Origin: a virus
Reading direction: 5' to 3' (one strand)
DNA length: 36,521 nt
Virus record (IMG/VR): IMGVR_UViG_3300037847_006664
Location: 1 to 36,521 of that record
Below the pieces are notes generated by a model. That model saw only the letters and a list, made by a program, of their open reading frames with translations, was not told where the DNA came from and did not search any database. Positions 7,582 to 16,500 of this stretch are shown here, in pieces. How positions within the stretch are numbered: the stretch's first letter is position 1; each line of letters starts with the position of its first letter. A program made the position numbers and the translations under genes.

Positions 7582-8630
7582 ACATCTGTACCCTTAGTTG
7601 GACTATAAGTTCTACCATCACCAAAATCAAATCTCTCCTCACTAAATCCGAAGTCATCTCCGACTTCAATTAGAGCATCATCTGCAGCATTTACAGCGTC
7701 CACTGGAGTTGCTTGAATGTGGGAATCTGCAATCGTTCCATCTTCTCCTCTTCTAACAAGGAGAACATCATTAGTAATTTTTTTAATAAACATCAATTCG
7801 TTCTCAATTGCTATGTAAGTATCAACTGAGAGATTTGCTGCATTAGCAACCGTAAACTGAGTCTGTGTTGCATTAATATCTTCAGATAGACTTGTTACGC
7901 CATCATCATTATAATCTTTGAGTGCTCTTGGTTCTGCAATATATCTGACTTCTCTCTTAGGTGCCTTGATGTTTGTATTTGTATGATAATCGACCTGAAC
8001 TTTCTTGATAAGTGCAGTATTATTATCTGCAATAGGACCGAACAGATATGTTTTTGCAGTAAAATCTAGAGTGTGAATAATAACTCTTTTTTCTTCAAAT
8101 CCAGAATCATAATTATCGTCAAAATTAATTCCATCAAGAACCATTGGAACATCTCTCTTTTCCCCAATGGAGTCAACTAAGTCAATAGTTACATTGAATG
8201 ATGGTTGGAATACAGGAAGAATCTGCTCAATAATTTGCATTGAATCTTCATTGTATTGAGTCATGATTGATAATCTAAATCCCAAATTATATGGAACTGG
8301 CATGAATACTTTTCTTGCCGATTTAGATCCATCTTTCGTAAATGCTTTAAATGTTTGCATTGTTGAAATTTTTCTGGAATTATCATATGAGATACTTACC
8401 AGTTCAAATGCAAGTCTTGGAAGAGTAATCGAAACTCTTTTTCTGGGATCTGGTTTTTGTTCTAATCTTGCCAGAAACTTCTCAGTTGGACCATAAGCAA
8501 TGGGAACCTTCATAGTTGAGTAGTTAGACCCATCCTGCTTGGTGTGTCTTATCTCAACAGTATTGAAGAGAGTACCGAAAGCAATAATAGTCTTTCGTAT
8601 AATCTCGTGATAATGATATGTTCCTAACAT
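7578..8630 (-). CDS. 15: gp15 tail completion / sheath terminator protein
   Basis: In T4, gp15 forms the hexameric ring that caps the tail tube and sheath and joins tail to neck. The 350-residue product aligns with T4 gp15 (272 residues): N-terminal small aromatic start (MLGTYHYHEIIRKT), KVPIAYGPTEKFLARL near 41-56, ITLPRLAFELVSISYDN near 68-84, and SIMTQYNEDSMQIIEQILPV then FQPSFNV near 121-147. Residues 245-313 are an extra module with IENELMFIKKI and VRRGEDGTIADSHI, seen also in the giant baseplate proteins here. The protein ends with an acidic tail (IEVGDDFGFSEERFDFGDGR). A late-promoter variant lies 26 bases upstream of the ATG. Confidence 0.93.
   Translation of the reverse strand: MLGTYHYHEIIRKTIIAFGTLFNTVEIRHTKQDGSNYSTMKVPIAYGPTEKFLARLEQKPDPRKRVSITLPRLAFELVSISYDNSRKISTMQTFKAFTKDGSKSARKVFMPVPYNLGFRLSIMTQYNEDSMQIIEQILPVFQPSFNVTIDLVDSIGEKRDVPMVLDGINFDDNYDSGFEEKRVIIHTLDFTAKTYLFGPIADNNTALIKKVQVDYHTNTNIKAPKREVRYIAEPRALKDYNDDGVTSLSEDINATQTQFTVANAANLSVDTYIAIENELMFIKKITNDVLLVRRGEDGTIADSHIQATPVDAVNAADDALIEVGDDFGFSEERFDFGDGRTYSPTKGTDV
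7692..7898 (-). repeat. IxxE/RGxxGT module inside gp15
   Basis: Residues 245-313 of gp15 carry a beta-type module with the pattern 'tTl-V...(I)xIExE-I-xI......LxVxRGxxGTxAxxH..G..V' (here YIAIENELMFIKK and LLVRRGEDGTIADSH). Related copies are in the gp7-type protein (residues about 70-124, 304-360, 1503-1558, 2630-2701) and near the end of the 2410-residue protein. It lies where gp15 is longer than T4 gp15. Fold and function are unknown. Confidence 0.65.
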
Positions 8631-8655
8631 GATGTTATGGTTTGCCTATACTAAC

Positions 8656-8663
8656 TATTTAGA
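8656..8663 (-). promoter_or_regulatory. T4-type late promoter variant TCTAAATA before gp15
   Basis: On the minus strand this reads TCTAAATA, 26 bases upstream of the gp15 ATG. The TAA in the motif (8659-8661) is the stop codon of gp14. It is identical to the variant before gp18. Confidence 0.6.
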
Positions 8664-10083
8664 ACTCGCCAAATGGGTTCCTTTCACTAAAATCTAAGAT
8701 TTCATCAGCAGCATTTTCAACTTCTATATTATCTGCATATTCATCATATTCATCCTGATCAGATATAGTCTTAATCTTGCGAGCAGCATCTGATCCGTTT
8801 TGAGTTGTTCCAATACCAACTACAATTTCATCCAAAGCAAAATTGCTGGATGTATTGGTAACTTGGAGGATACCAGTGTCTGAATCCCAATTCGCCACAT
8901 GCGCTGTAGTGCCCGTAGAAACGCCTCTGACGAGTTCTCCATACAAATAGTTATCTGTATTAATTCCAGTCGCTGGGGCGCTTATAGTGACATTTGGTTG
9001 CAGTGTATAACCAATACCAGCGTTGGTGTAATTAATCGCTGTAACAACTCCAACCGTATTGAGCACCGCCACAGCAGTCGCTCTCGTTCCATTTGGATCT
9101 GCAGGAGCACCAACAGTTACTGATGGAGTTGATCCATATCCAACACCAGCGTTAGTAATAGTAAATGGACTCAAAGATCCAGATGAAATAATTGCAGTAG
9201 CAGCAGCACCAGTTCCATATTGATTCTGACTACGAATGGTAACTGTTGGTGGTGCTGTATATCCAAATCCAGGATTTACGATATCAATTCTTTCAATTGA
9301 TTGCTCAAGTTGACCAGGAATATTAGTCATAACAGCAACAGCAGTTGCATTGATGCCTCTGCTTGGAGCAGTAGATATTCCGATTAGTGGTCTAGTTGTG
9401 TATCCAGTTCCATCATTGATCAAATCAATGGAAGATATAGATTGACCAGTTTGTAAAGTACTTAATGTCTTAGCAACAACAGCAGTTGCTGCAGCTGCAG
9501 TTGCCCCGAGACCCACCATGGTGAGTTTTGTTGTGTAGATAAAGTCAGATGCTGCCTGATCGACCACTTCGATTCCAGTATCGATATTTTCATCGAGAGC
9601 AGCATCAAATACTTCACAACTCAACTGATAAACATATAACTTATTCAGTTGATAGAAAGGTTTCTTTGCTTCAACATATTTGATTTCAAATAGAGTATTA
9701 TCAAGAGGAAAATAAATTAAATCTCCCTCTTGTGGTCTAGAAGTCAATGAAACATTTTCTCCAGCAAGGAATGGACTAATGAAGTCTTCATACCTCTCTT
9801 TGGATATGATAAATGTTACTTGATCTGTAGACTGTACACCAAACTTGGATAAAATATCTCCACCACCTTGAAATCCTTCATAGTTAGAAAGATATGCTTC
9901 CAATCTAAATGAATCATCAAACTCAGATGCTATAGTTTCATTTAAGATAGAATCCTTGTTAATTATCTTTCTTGGAAGATAAAGAACATCTTGTCCATAT
10001 ATTTTTAACTGCTCGTTGATCAGATCTTGAACAAGTCTTTGTTCGCTATTTGATCCTTGTAAAAAGTAAGAATTTAATGGCAT
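8659..10083 (-). CDS. 14: gp14 neck protein with inserted repeat domain
   Basis: In T4, gp14 forms with gp13 the neck that seals the filled head and receives the tail. The N-terminal 180 residues align closely with T4 gp14: YGQDVLYLPRKII (29-41), FRLEAYLSNYEGFQGGGDIL (59-78), FGVQSTDQVTFII (81-93) and EGDLIYFPLDNTLFEIKYVE (119-138) followed by KKPFYQLNKL (140-149). The C-terminus ...NPFGEF resembles the T4 end DPFNNDDF. T4 gp14 is only 256 residues; the 474 here come from an insertion at about 190-430, with four GxGY-P repeats (215-372) and a second beta module (VRGVSTGTTAHVANWDSDTG, 385-404). The start lies 6 bases after the gp13 stop, with AGGTTGATGAATT before the ATG. Confidence 0.94.
   Translation of the reverse strand: MPLNSYFLQGSNSEQRLVQDLINEQLKIYGQDVLYLPRKIINKDSILNETIASEFDDSFRLEAYLSNYEGFQGGGDILSKFGVQSTDQVTFIISKERYEDFISPFLAGENVSLTSRPQEGDLIYFPLDNTLFEIKYVEAKKPFYQLNKLYVYQLSCEVFDAALDENIDTGIEVVDQAASDFIYTTKLTMVGLGATAAAATAVVAKTLSTLQTGQSISSIDLINDGTGYTTRPLIGISTAPSRGINATAVAVMTNIPGQLEQSIERIDIVNPGFGYTAPPTVTIRSQNQYGTGAAATAIISSGSLSPFTITNAGVGYGSTPSVTVGAPADPNGTRATAVAVLNTVGVVTAINYTNAGIGYTLQPNVTISAPATGINTDNYLYGELVRGVSTGTTAHVANWDSDTGILQVTNTSSNFALDEIVVGIGTTQNGSDAARKIKTISDQDEYDEYADNIEVENAADEILDFSERNPFGEF
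8968..9441 (-). repeat. Four tandem GxGY-P protein repeats inserted in gp14
   Basis: gp14 residues 215-372 hold four units of about 40-47 residues, each with the core 'INxGxGYxxxPxVxI....G.xATAvA'. The cores are NDGTGYTTRPLIGIS (223-237), NPGFGYTAPPTVTIR (270-284), NAGVGYGSTPSVTVG (311-325) and NAGIGYTLQPNVTIS (354-368). They sit between the two segments that align with T4 gp14. Similar units are in gp7, gp8 and the 2410-residue protein. They probably form beta structure on the particle surface. Confidence 0.85.
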
Positions 10084-10089
10084 AATTCA

Positions 10090-10905
10090 TCAACCTATCA
10101 AGTCAAGAGGTGGCATTTCGTAGGTATCCCTGAGTTCCTTATCTAACTCCTCTAATTCACCCACTGCATCATCAAAGAGTTGCCTTCCGTTCAACTGAAC
10201 TCCACCTGGGAGAGATACACCATTGAATTTAATTAAGTTCTGTCCCCACTGCCTCTTAATCAATGCAGTAGTGTATTTCTTCAACCACCAGTCATTATAT
10301 ACTTTAGTTGCATCTGATGGATCAACTAATCTGTAGCAATCGAGAACAATAAACTGATCATCACTCATGCTACCAAAGTCGATATCAAGGTATAAACGAC
10401 TTTGCTTCTTGTTAAATCTTAGTTGCACATCTGGAGTAATAATTCTACTCAAGTCTTCCAGATATGTCTTTGTCATTGTATAATTTAAAAGATCAAGTGC
10501 TCCGTAGTAATAAAGGTCATTCAGGAACAGTTGATATTTAATATTGAACAATCCGCTAGAAATAGTGCTATTGTCCATTTTGAATACTTTTTCAACACCT
10601 AAAACATGATCAGGGAGTTGAAGGAAGTTTTGTCCCTCTGTCCAATCAACAGAAGTTACACCAACAGTTGATGTTGCTGTGGTGGTAGTGATTCCAGTCT
10701 TTAGTGTTTCTTTTTCAGCAGCAGTAATTTTATGCTTTAAATATACTCTCTGAATTCCATCGAAGTGGTAATCTTGAAAATGTTGAATCGCATCATCCAC
10801 CAAATCATCAATCTGGTCATCGTCTACATTAATTTCCAAGACAGGGTAACCCAGTCTCCTAAGACAATAATCAATTAGTTCTTGCCTGGTACTGGGTTTA
10901 CTCAT
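10090..10905 (-). CDS. 13: gp13 neck protein
   Basis: In T4, gp13 is a head-completion and neck protein that joins gp14 to close the portal after packaging. The 271-residue product (T4: 309) begins with SKPSTRQELIDYCLRRLGYP, followed by VLEINVDDDQIDDLVDDAIQ and HFQDYHFDGIQRVYLKH, the strongly conserved N-terminus of cyanophage gp13. The middle holds NFLQLPDHVLGVEKVF (92-107) and the C-terminus has TALIKRQWGQNLIKFNGVSL near 213-232. A short Thr-rich stretch (70-85) looks like a small insertion. The start overlaps the stop of the 62-residue gene by 4 bases, and a weak late-promoter-like motif lies 22 bases upstream. Assignment rests on sequence and on its place before gp14. Confidence 0.92.
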   Translation of the reverse strand: MSKPSTRQELIDYCLRRLGYPVLEINVDDDQIDDLVDDAIQHFQDYHFDGIQRVYLKHKITAAEKETLKTGITTTTATSTVGVTSVDWTEGQNFLQLPDHVLGVEKVFKMDNSTISSGLFNIKYQLFLNDLYYYGALDLLNYTMTKTYLEDLSRIITPDVQLRFNKKQSRLYLDIDFGSMSDDQFIVLDCYRLVDPSDATKVYNDWWLKKYTTALIKRQWGQNLIKFNGVSLPGGVQLNGRQLFDDAVGELEELDKELRDTYEMPPLDLIG

Positions 10906-11090
10906 TCTTCGATACCTGCTTCCTGGTATTTATCTGGTGGTATTTGATTGAACTTCTTCTGCAACTCAAGATACTCTTTGTTTAGAGATTCGAGTTTAGA
11001 TTCTAATAGAATATTCTGATTCATTAATGAAGAAATTTTAGAATGATAATTTCTAATCAAAATATTCACATCAACATCACTATTATTCAT
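10902..11090 (-). CDS. Small coiled-coil protein before gp13 (62 aa)
   Basis: A 62-residue protein of unknown function. Residues 10-48 have a heptad-like pattern of Leu, Ile and Met (LIRNYHSKISSLMNQNILLE, then LESLNKEYLELQKKFNQIP), which predicts one long coiled-coil helix. It ends in an acidic tail (AGIEE). The stop overlaps the gp13 start (ATGA), and it begins 4 bases after the fibre-like gene, so it is part of the same transcript and probably translationally coupled to gp13. It could be an assembly factor or minor neck component; I cannot tell which. Confidence 0.8.
   Translation of the reverse strand: MNNSDVDVNILIRNYHSKISSLMNQNILLESKLESLNKEYLELQKKFNQIPPDKYQEAGIEE
10927..10934 (-). promoter_or_regulatory. 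Weak candidate late promoter GATAAATA before gp13
   Basis: On the minus strand this reads GATAAATA, one mismatch to the late consensus, 22 bases upstream of the gp13 start but inside the 62-residue gene, where it encodes part of PDKYQEAG. Coding need alone could explain it. Confidence 0.35.
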
Positions 11091-11094
11091 AAGT

Positions 11095-12699
11095 CTAGAA
11101 AGTTCCTCCGTCTAATGTATCAGTCCACATTGGTTTGCTGGTGTAGACCACAGTTCTTGAACTTGGTGTAATGGAAATACTAGCGCCATTTACAACCAGG
11201 TCATTAGTTGTGTCAAATGTTCCTTGTTCACCAATGATTGTTAAAGTAGTTCCTGCAGTGATCGAAGTCTTACAGACACCATATGCAGAACTGTTATTTT
11301 GCTGAGTGATTTGAGCACCAGCAGCGATTGTTGCTCCTGAAGGTAATGCAAGAGTAACTTCAGTGACAGCAGTCAGAATCTGTGTAGAAGTTCTGGTGCT
11401 TGTTGCTGTGCCAGGACCATCAGTAGATGATTGCAGACCGTTAGCATCGAAGAATACGACGCCATGAGTTGCAAAATCATTGGTCTGATAGTAGATACCC
11501 TTGATATCAAGGAAACCTCTAGTACCAGATACAACACTGTTGGTTACAGTTGCATCAGGAATATATGTCCATGCTCTAGCAATGGCAGAACTTCCTTCTC
11601 CAGTGCTGTCGTTGTAACCAAAGAATCCAGTTTTGTTATTTGCAACACCAGATCCAGTGTTATAGTCGAATGAAATACCACGGTCTGTATTGGTATCGAA
11701 TCCGTGAGTGATTGTTACTTGAGTTGCTGTTGAAATACCAGGAGCAACTGTAGTACCAGTGAAGGTTACAACCTTACTTGATGTATTATAAGAAGCAACT
11801 GTACCAATACCAGAAGCATCAATGCCAGTTACTGCAATTTGGTCTCCAGTGTTAATTCCAACAACTGAATCCAGTTTAATTGTAGATATACCGACCGCAA
11901 CAGTTGCTAAAACTGTTCTTGTGCTGGTTACATCTCCAATGTTAAAGATGGAATCGTTGACAGTAACATTATTTGAGTTAACGGTAGTTGTCGTACCATC
12001 AACTTGCAGATCACCTTTAACAACAACTGTACCTTCGTTACTCAGACCATCGGGATATGGGTCAATATAAAGAGTATTTCCACTTCCTGATGTTGTCTGG
12101 ATTACATTGGATGAAATTCCAACAGAACCAAATGTTACTGGATTATTAAATGTAACATTTACACCAGTTCCAAAGTTCCAATCGGCACCTGTGACGAGAA
12201 CTTTATCTGTACCATTTTCATCATATTCAATTTTGGCATCTTTATCATTACCAAAACTGAGATATGTATCATCAGCAATATTTACTTCACCAGTTCCATT
12301 AGTGACAAACTTAATATCACCATTAGAGTCGTTTGAATATATTGTGTTTCCATCAAGAGTCAGGTTATCAACTGACCACTGATCTACTCTTGGTAATCTG
12401 GCGACATTTCCTGTTCCTCCAGGATTACCAGAATTTCTAGTGTCCAGGACTGCAACAAATCCATTATCTGGAGTTGTTGGGTTGTCTTGACTCGCAACCA
12501 GTCCTGGTGCAATGCTTAGTAAGTCTGTGTAGTATCGACCACCAACTACCTGTGCGTTCTGTGCATTATCACCAGCAAAAAGTCTTCCGCCTTTATTGCC
12601 GTAAGTACCTACACCAACTGTAAGTCCAAGTTCACCAAAATTAAGACTAGCGGGAGCAACTACGCCCGTAGATCTTTTTACTCGTATAATGCTTGCCAT
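11095..12699 (-). CDS. Fibre-like virion structural protein (534 aa)
   Basis: A 534-residue beta-rich protein of the sort found as a structural protein in cyanomyoviruses, in the slot where T4 has wac and fibre genes. The N-terminus IIRVKRSTGVVAPASLNFGE (residues 4-23), with GGRLFAGDN and GGRYYTDLLSIAPGL after it, looks like a phage fibre attachment domain. The middle has LxLDGNTIYSNDSNGDIKF and GDLQVDGTTTTVNSNNVTVN, a repeated beta-helix style found in tail fibres. The C-terminus ends WTDTLDGGTF, like the INGGNF end of the neighbouring 75-residue protein. No peptidase or chaperone domain is visible. It is likely a fibre, whisker or baseplate appendage; receptor binding is possible but not shown. 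Confidence 0.82.
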   Translation of the reverse strand: MASIIRVKRSTGVVAPASLNFGELGLTVGVGTYGNKGGRLFAGDNAQNAQVVGGRYYTDLLSIAPGLVASQDNPTTPDNGFVAVLDTRNSGNPGGTGNVARLPRVDQWSVDNLTLDGNTIYSNDSNGDIKFVTNGTGEVNIADDTYLSFGNDKDAKIEYDENGTDKVLVTGADWNFGTGVNVTFNNPVTFGSVGISSNVIQTTSGSGNTLYIDPYPDGLSNEGTVVVKGDLQVDGTTTTVNSNNVTVNDSIFNIGDVTSTRTVLATVAVGISTIKLDSVVGINTGDQIAVTGIDASGIGTVASYNTSSKVVTFTGTTVAPGISTATQVTITHGFDTNTDRGISFDYNTGSGVANNKTGFFGYNDSTGEGSSAIARAWTYIPDATVTNSVVSGTRGFLDIKGIYYQTNDFATHGVVFFDANGLQSSTDGPGTATSTRTSTQILTAVTEVTLALPSGATIAAGAQITQQNNSSAYGVCKTSITAGTTLTIIGEQGTFDTTNDLVVNGASISITPSSRTVVYTSKPMWTDTLDGGTF

Positions 12700-12702
12700 G
12701 GC

Positions 12703-12930
12703 TTAGAAATTTCCTCCATTGATGTCCAAATTCTGGGTCGCTCCAGGCGTTAGTTCTAATGTTGCTTCCCACTTTGATGTAGTAGAATTATAAACAAGAA
12801 CCATTCCGTTCTGTACACCACCTGAAATATCAACATCACTTAATGATCCTAATGTTCCGCCTCCACCAGAGAATGAAGAAAGAACTTTAACAGCATTTTG
12901 TGATCCAACTCTTACTTTGATGTCTGCCAT
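12703..12930 (-). CDS. Small fibre-motif protein (75 aa)
   Basis: A 75-residue protein with the motif LSDVDISGGVQNGMVLVYNS then TTSKWEAT (residues about 29-57), a short element widely found in phage tail fibres, where it often links or starts a fibre shaft. The N-terminus (MADIKVRVGSQNAVKVL) is basic-hydrophobic and followed by a Gly-rich turn (SGGGGTLG). It ends NLDINGGNF, resembling the end of the downstream 534-residue protein. The two genes are 3 bases apart. It may be a small fibre-adaptor subunit; this is inference from motif and context. Confidence 0.78.
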   Translation of the reverse strand: MADIKVRVGSQNAVKVLSSFSGGGGTLGSLSDVDISGGVQNGMVLVYNSTTSKWEATLELTPGATQNLDINGGNF

Positions 12931-12935
12931 ATGTT

Positions 12936-13274
12936 TTAACTTGTGGTAACTCCAGCAGTAACAATCGCACTACCTTCAACTACTCTAGTTTTAATAGAAC
13001 CATCACTAATCAGAACATCATATACATATCTACCAGGTTTTAATCCGTTAGTCACAGTTGATCCTAGAGAAATTCTCAATTGTCCCTGTGTGGGAGAGGG
13101 AAACGATACGGCAAATGATGCAGTTGTTGATAATGATGATGGGTGCTTCTTCATGAGAGAAGAACCAGTATAATTTGTTAAATCAAGAGGGGCATTTCCA
13201 GAGTCTTCAAGATTGAATGTCTGAATAAAATCAGTACCAACATCGATTACAATATTGCTTACATATGCTGCCAT
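12936..13274 (-). CDS. Small virion structural protein, probably beta-sandwich (112 aa)
   Basis: A 112-residue protein seen in cyanomyoviruses as a hypothetical or structural protein. The pattern is of alternating beta strands: VIDVGTDFIQTFNLEDSG (9-26), PLDLTNYTGSSLMKK (29-43), FAVSFPSPTQGQLRISLGS (54-72), and GLKPGRYVYDVLISDGSIKT (77-96) then RVVEGSAIVTAG (97-108). This fits an Ig-like or fibre-associated sandwich, with no catalytic residues visible. It is the first gene after a perfect late promoter (TATAAATA) located 31 bases upstream, so it heads a transcription unit with the 75- and 534-residue genes. The function is not known. Confidence 0.8.
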   Translation of the reverse strand: MAAYVSNIVIDVGTDFIQTFNLEDSGNAPLDLTNYTGSSLMKKHPSSLSTTASFAVSFPSPTQGQLRISLGSTVTNGLKPGRYVYDVLISDGSIKTRVVEGSAIVTAGVTTS

Positions 13275-13304
13275 TACTACAATCAGTTGGGATCTATCTC
13301 TAGG

Positions 13305-13312
13305 TATTTATA
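13305..13312 (-). promoter_or_regulatory. T4-type late promoter TATAAATA, exact consensus
   Basis: An exact TATAAATA on the minus strand, 31 bases upstream of the 112-residue gene and 2 bases after the end of the 74-residue gene, in a true intergenic gap. It would start a unit that continues into the fibre-like genes and gp13. Confidence 0.85.
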
Positions 13313-13314
13313 AA

Positions 13315-13539
13315 TCATTTTTTCACAATAGATTGGAGGAGTTCCTTTATCTCTTCTAAATCAGATTTCATTGTCTTTACATCATCTTTGAGTTTTTTCA
13401 TTTCCATCTTTTCCTTGTACTTTGACTCGGAAAGTTTCATAAATTTGTCAAATTCGGTTTGATTCTGATTTACGATAGCATTAGACCTCACATCCCTAAC
13501 TAGGGATGTGTCTGAGTCTACTTTCAAATAATTATTCAT
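13315..13539 (-). CDS. Small coiled-coil protein (74 aa)
   Basis: A 74-residue protein of unknown function. Residues 28-73 are highly charged with a heptad pattern (FDKFMKLSESKYKEKMEMKK, then VKTMKSDLEEIKELLQSIVK), predicting a C-terminal coiled coil. The N-terminus has VDSDTSLVRDVRSNAIVN. It begins 8 bases inside the end of the 2410-residue gene and ends just before an exact late promoter. A perfect inverted repeat (13489-13510) lies within its codons 10-17. It may be a small scaffold or trimerisation factor for a neighbouring fibre protein, but nothing shows this directly. Confidence 0.8.
   Translation of the reverse strand: MNNYLKVDSDTSLVRDVRSNAIVNQNQTEFDKFMKLSESKYKEKMEMKKLKDDVKTMKSDLEEIKELLQSIVKK
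13489..13510 (-). promoter_or_regulatory. Perfect 22-bp inverted repeat / hairpin
   Basis: The arms CACATCCCTA and TAGGGATGTG are perfectly complementary around a 2-base centre. In RNA this gives a 9-bp GC-containing stem with an AGUU loop. It lies 22 bases downstream of the 2410-residue gene stop and near the 5' end of the 74-residue gene. There is no U-run, so it is not a standard terminator. It could slow ribosomes, set an RNA end, or bind a protein. Confidence 0.6.
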
Positions 13540-16500
13540 CTGTTGAGAATGATCTGAGGGCGATTGCTCTGAAGTCCTTAAGTCTAGGTGCCTGTGCTTG
13601 GTTTGTAGATGTCATGATCACTTTAATCATGAATCCATTGAACTGAGGAGTATTTTCAGCAGTAAACTTGTACTCACTAAATCCATTTTCAGTTTCATTT
13701 GGATTTACAACCTTATCGGAGGAACCATCAGAATTGAACGGAATGTATGCTTGTGATGCATCATTCATATCTTTTCTAAACAATTTGTAGAACACACGGA
13801 TGTCAGCATCTGCTTCTCTATGTGCATCAAACTGTACAAAGAGTGAGTTTGAAGTAAATTCAAGTTCAATCTTTTTAGTTTCATAGATTCCAGCGTTAGG
13901 ATCAGCACCAGGAGTTCTGACTCTTGCGTCAGTTTCATAGTCTGAAACCTTACTATTGACAAGGTTACTAACTGCAATAATATTTGTTGTCTCTAAATCT
14001 AGCAGAGGAGATACATCTGGGTTTGATGTCTGCATCAAGAACTCAAGAGCAAATGATTTTTCACCACCAAGCAATCCAGATTCATTTACTTTGGAAGCAA
14101 CAATTCTTGGACTATCGAGGCGATTCAGTTTGTTAAGAGTCACTGGTTCATAACCCAAATCTTGGAATGATGCTTCGGAACCACTAATACTTGTTCCAGA
14201 TGTAGTCTTAATTCTTGCAGAAACAGTTGTTCCTGAAGGATTGACCATGTTGAATGATGGATTAATATATTCGAATGGAATGTTCTGAGAAACCTGAACA
14301 TTATTACCACCACCAACTCTAGTTGTTCCAAATGACTTACTAGTATCAGTAAGTTTTACATGATAACTATTGAATGTCTTTTCTCTAGGATCAATATTGT
14401 GCTCTTTGTTGATCTTCAGCAGTGATACTGAATTGAACTCATATTTGAACACATTTGTATTTCTAGCATGATTAGATTTGATACTAGAATCTACAACTCT
14501 ACTTGCAACTGTGATATCATTGCTACTAATAGTATTGTAAGAAATAATTTCCTTATTAATCAGCAAGTAACCAGTATTTGCGGCACCGACTGGTGATCCT
14601 TCAAATGTAGCAAACGCAGAACCATCAGCAACTTTGATAATAGTTGTATCATTATCAACTGCTGCAGTAAGTGTAGTTGGTTTTACATCACTTTGTACAT
14701 CATAGACTCTAAGTTTATTTGTACTTGCGTGCATACCATGATTATGGTGATCAAAGAGCATTGTTACACCATCTCTGATTGCATCATTAGTGACTGCTGT
14801 AGGAGCAAGCATATCAGCACCAACTCCTGCACTATTAAAGTAAGTGTATGCAACACCAGCGGAGATATTAGAGTCAACATCATCAACGATAAGTAAGTTT
14901 GTTGTTGATACAATTCCAACTGTTACTCTTACTCCAGATCCAGTTGCACCAATTGGATTGGCGAGAAGAAGATCTCCAACTGCATATCCAGATCCAGCAG
15001 AGGTAACATTGATTGAAGTGACTGCACCGCTACCAACTACGACTGTAGCAACAACAGAACTTCCAACTCCAGTCAGTGGTGTAAATTCAACTCCAGTGAA
15101 TGTTCCGTCTGTAAGTCCAATTCCAGCAGAAGTAAGTGTGAGCGAACTTGCATTTAAACCAAGTGGTCCACCAACTGATACAATTTTACCGCTATTTGCA
15201 CCCTGTCTGATTTCATTACCAGCAACAAATGTTGTGGTTGTATCGGCAATCGAAACTCTCTGTCTCTTAGAATATGCTGTGACTGGGTTGTTCTTTCTGA
15301 TTCTTCCAAGTGGAAGTTCACTATTGTAGAAGATAACAGAAGAGGCAGTATTAGTTACAAACTTCGCTTTATTGAGTGTAAACTTAAGGTCTTCCAACTG
15401 ACTTGGTGTCCAAGTAGACTGGTTTTGAGACTTGAACAGAGATCCAAGATATGGTTGTCTATTATAAACCGCTTTGAGAAGAAGATCTTCCTCACCCATT
15501 CGAGTGATGAATGTCAAGTACTTCTCTGTTGGTGCGATCAGAACCAGAGCATATTCATATCCTGCCTGAAGATAAACAGGAGAGTTGAACTTAAAGTTAG
15601 TTGCAACACTACCATCATCAGAAGTCAATACATCTGATGGTTCAATATTTACTTGACCAAATGGAACAACAGTTGTTGTTGGAGTACCATCTCTCATAGT
15701 TCTAATTTGAACCGTTACTGGAATAGTATTGTCTTTGGTCTTAAAGAACAGATCTCCACCAGTAATAAAGACACCATCAGACTTATTATCAGTATCGACT
15801 AAGAATGATTGAGCAAGAGGATCATACCATCCACCGAAAGTAGTTTGATTTTCGGTGATAGTTTCTCTTGTAAGTTCTTGAGTGACTCTTGAAATTGGTT
15901 GGTCTGTACCAATTTGTCTTCTTTCTACTTCTGGTGTTTTAATAGAGAGAGTTTGCTCTTGAACATTTCTAGCATATCCAGTTGCAACATAATCAGTTTC
16001 TGCAGAACTTTCACCTGGATCAAGTCTAGCAGGATTAGAAGCAACTGTTGTCAATCTGATTGTATTTGTTCCAGTTGTAAACTTAGGATTTGAAGCAATC
16101 TTAGGATCTGGAATATGAAGTGAGAATCTAAGTTCACCTTTTTCATCTGTAATCAGTTCTGTTCCTGTTACTCTTGCTTCAGCAGTGCCACTTAAGTTGA
16201 CAAGAGACATTCCAGTCTTAACATATCCAAGATGGTCTGGTGTAACTTGACTTGCAAGTCCAGGAAGATCGATGTTTATTTGTGTCGAAGTTCCAGAATA
16301 AGAGGAAGATGTATTTGGTAATTTTTTCGTTGGTGCATTGAATGGACCTTCTTCATGGTCATGATCAGCAAGACGCAATCTGATACTTGGTGCCCCAGCA
16401 ATATATCCACCAACATTATCAACAATGTCACCAGTTTGGAATGATCCTCTAACCATTTCAACTTTCAATTGTTTTGGAATTGCATATTCATTCATGTCAA

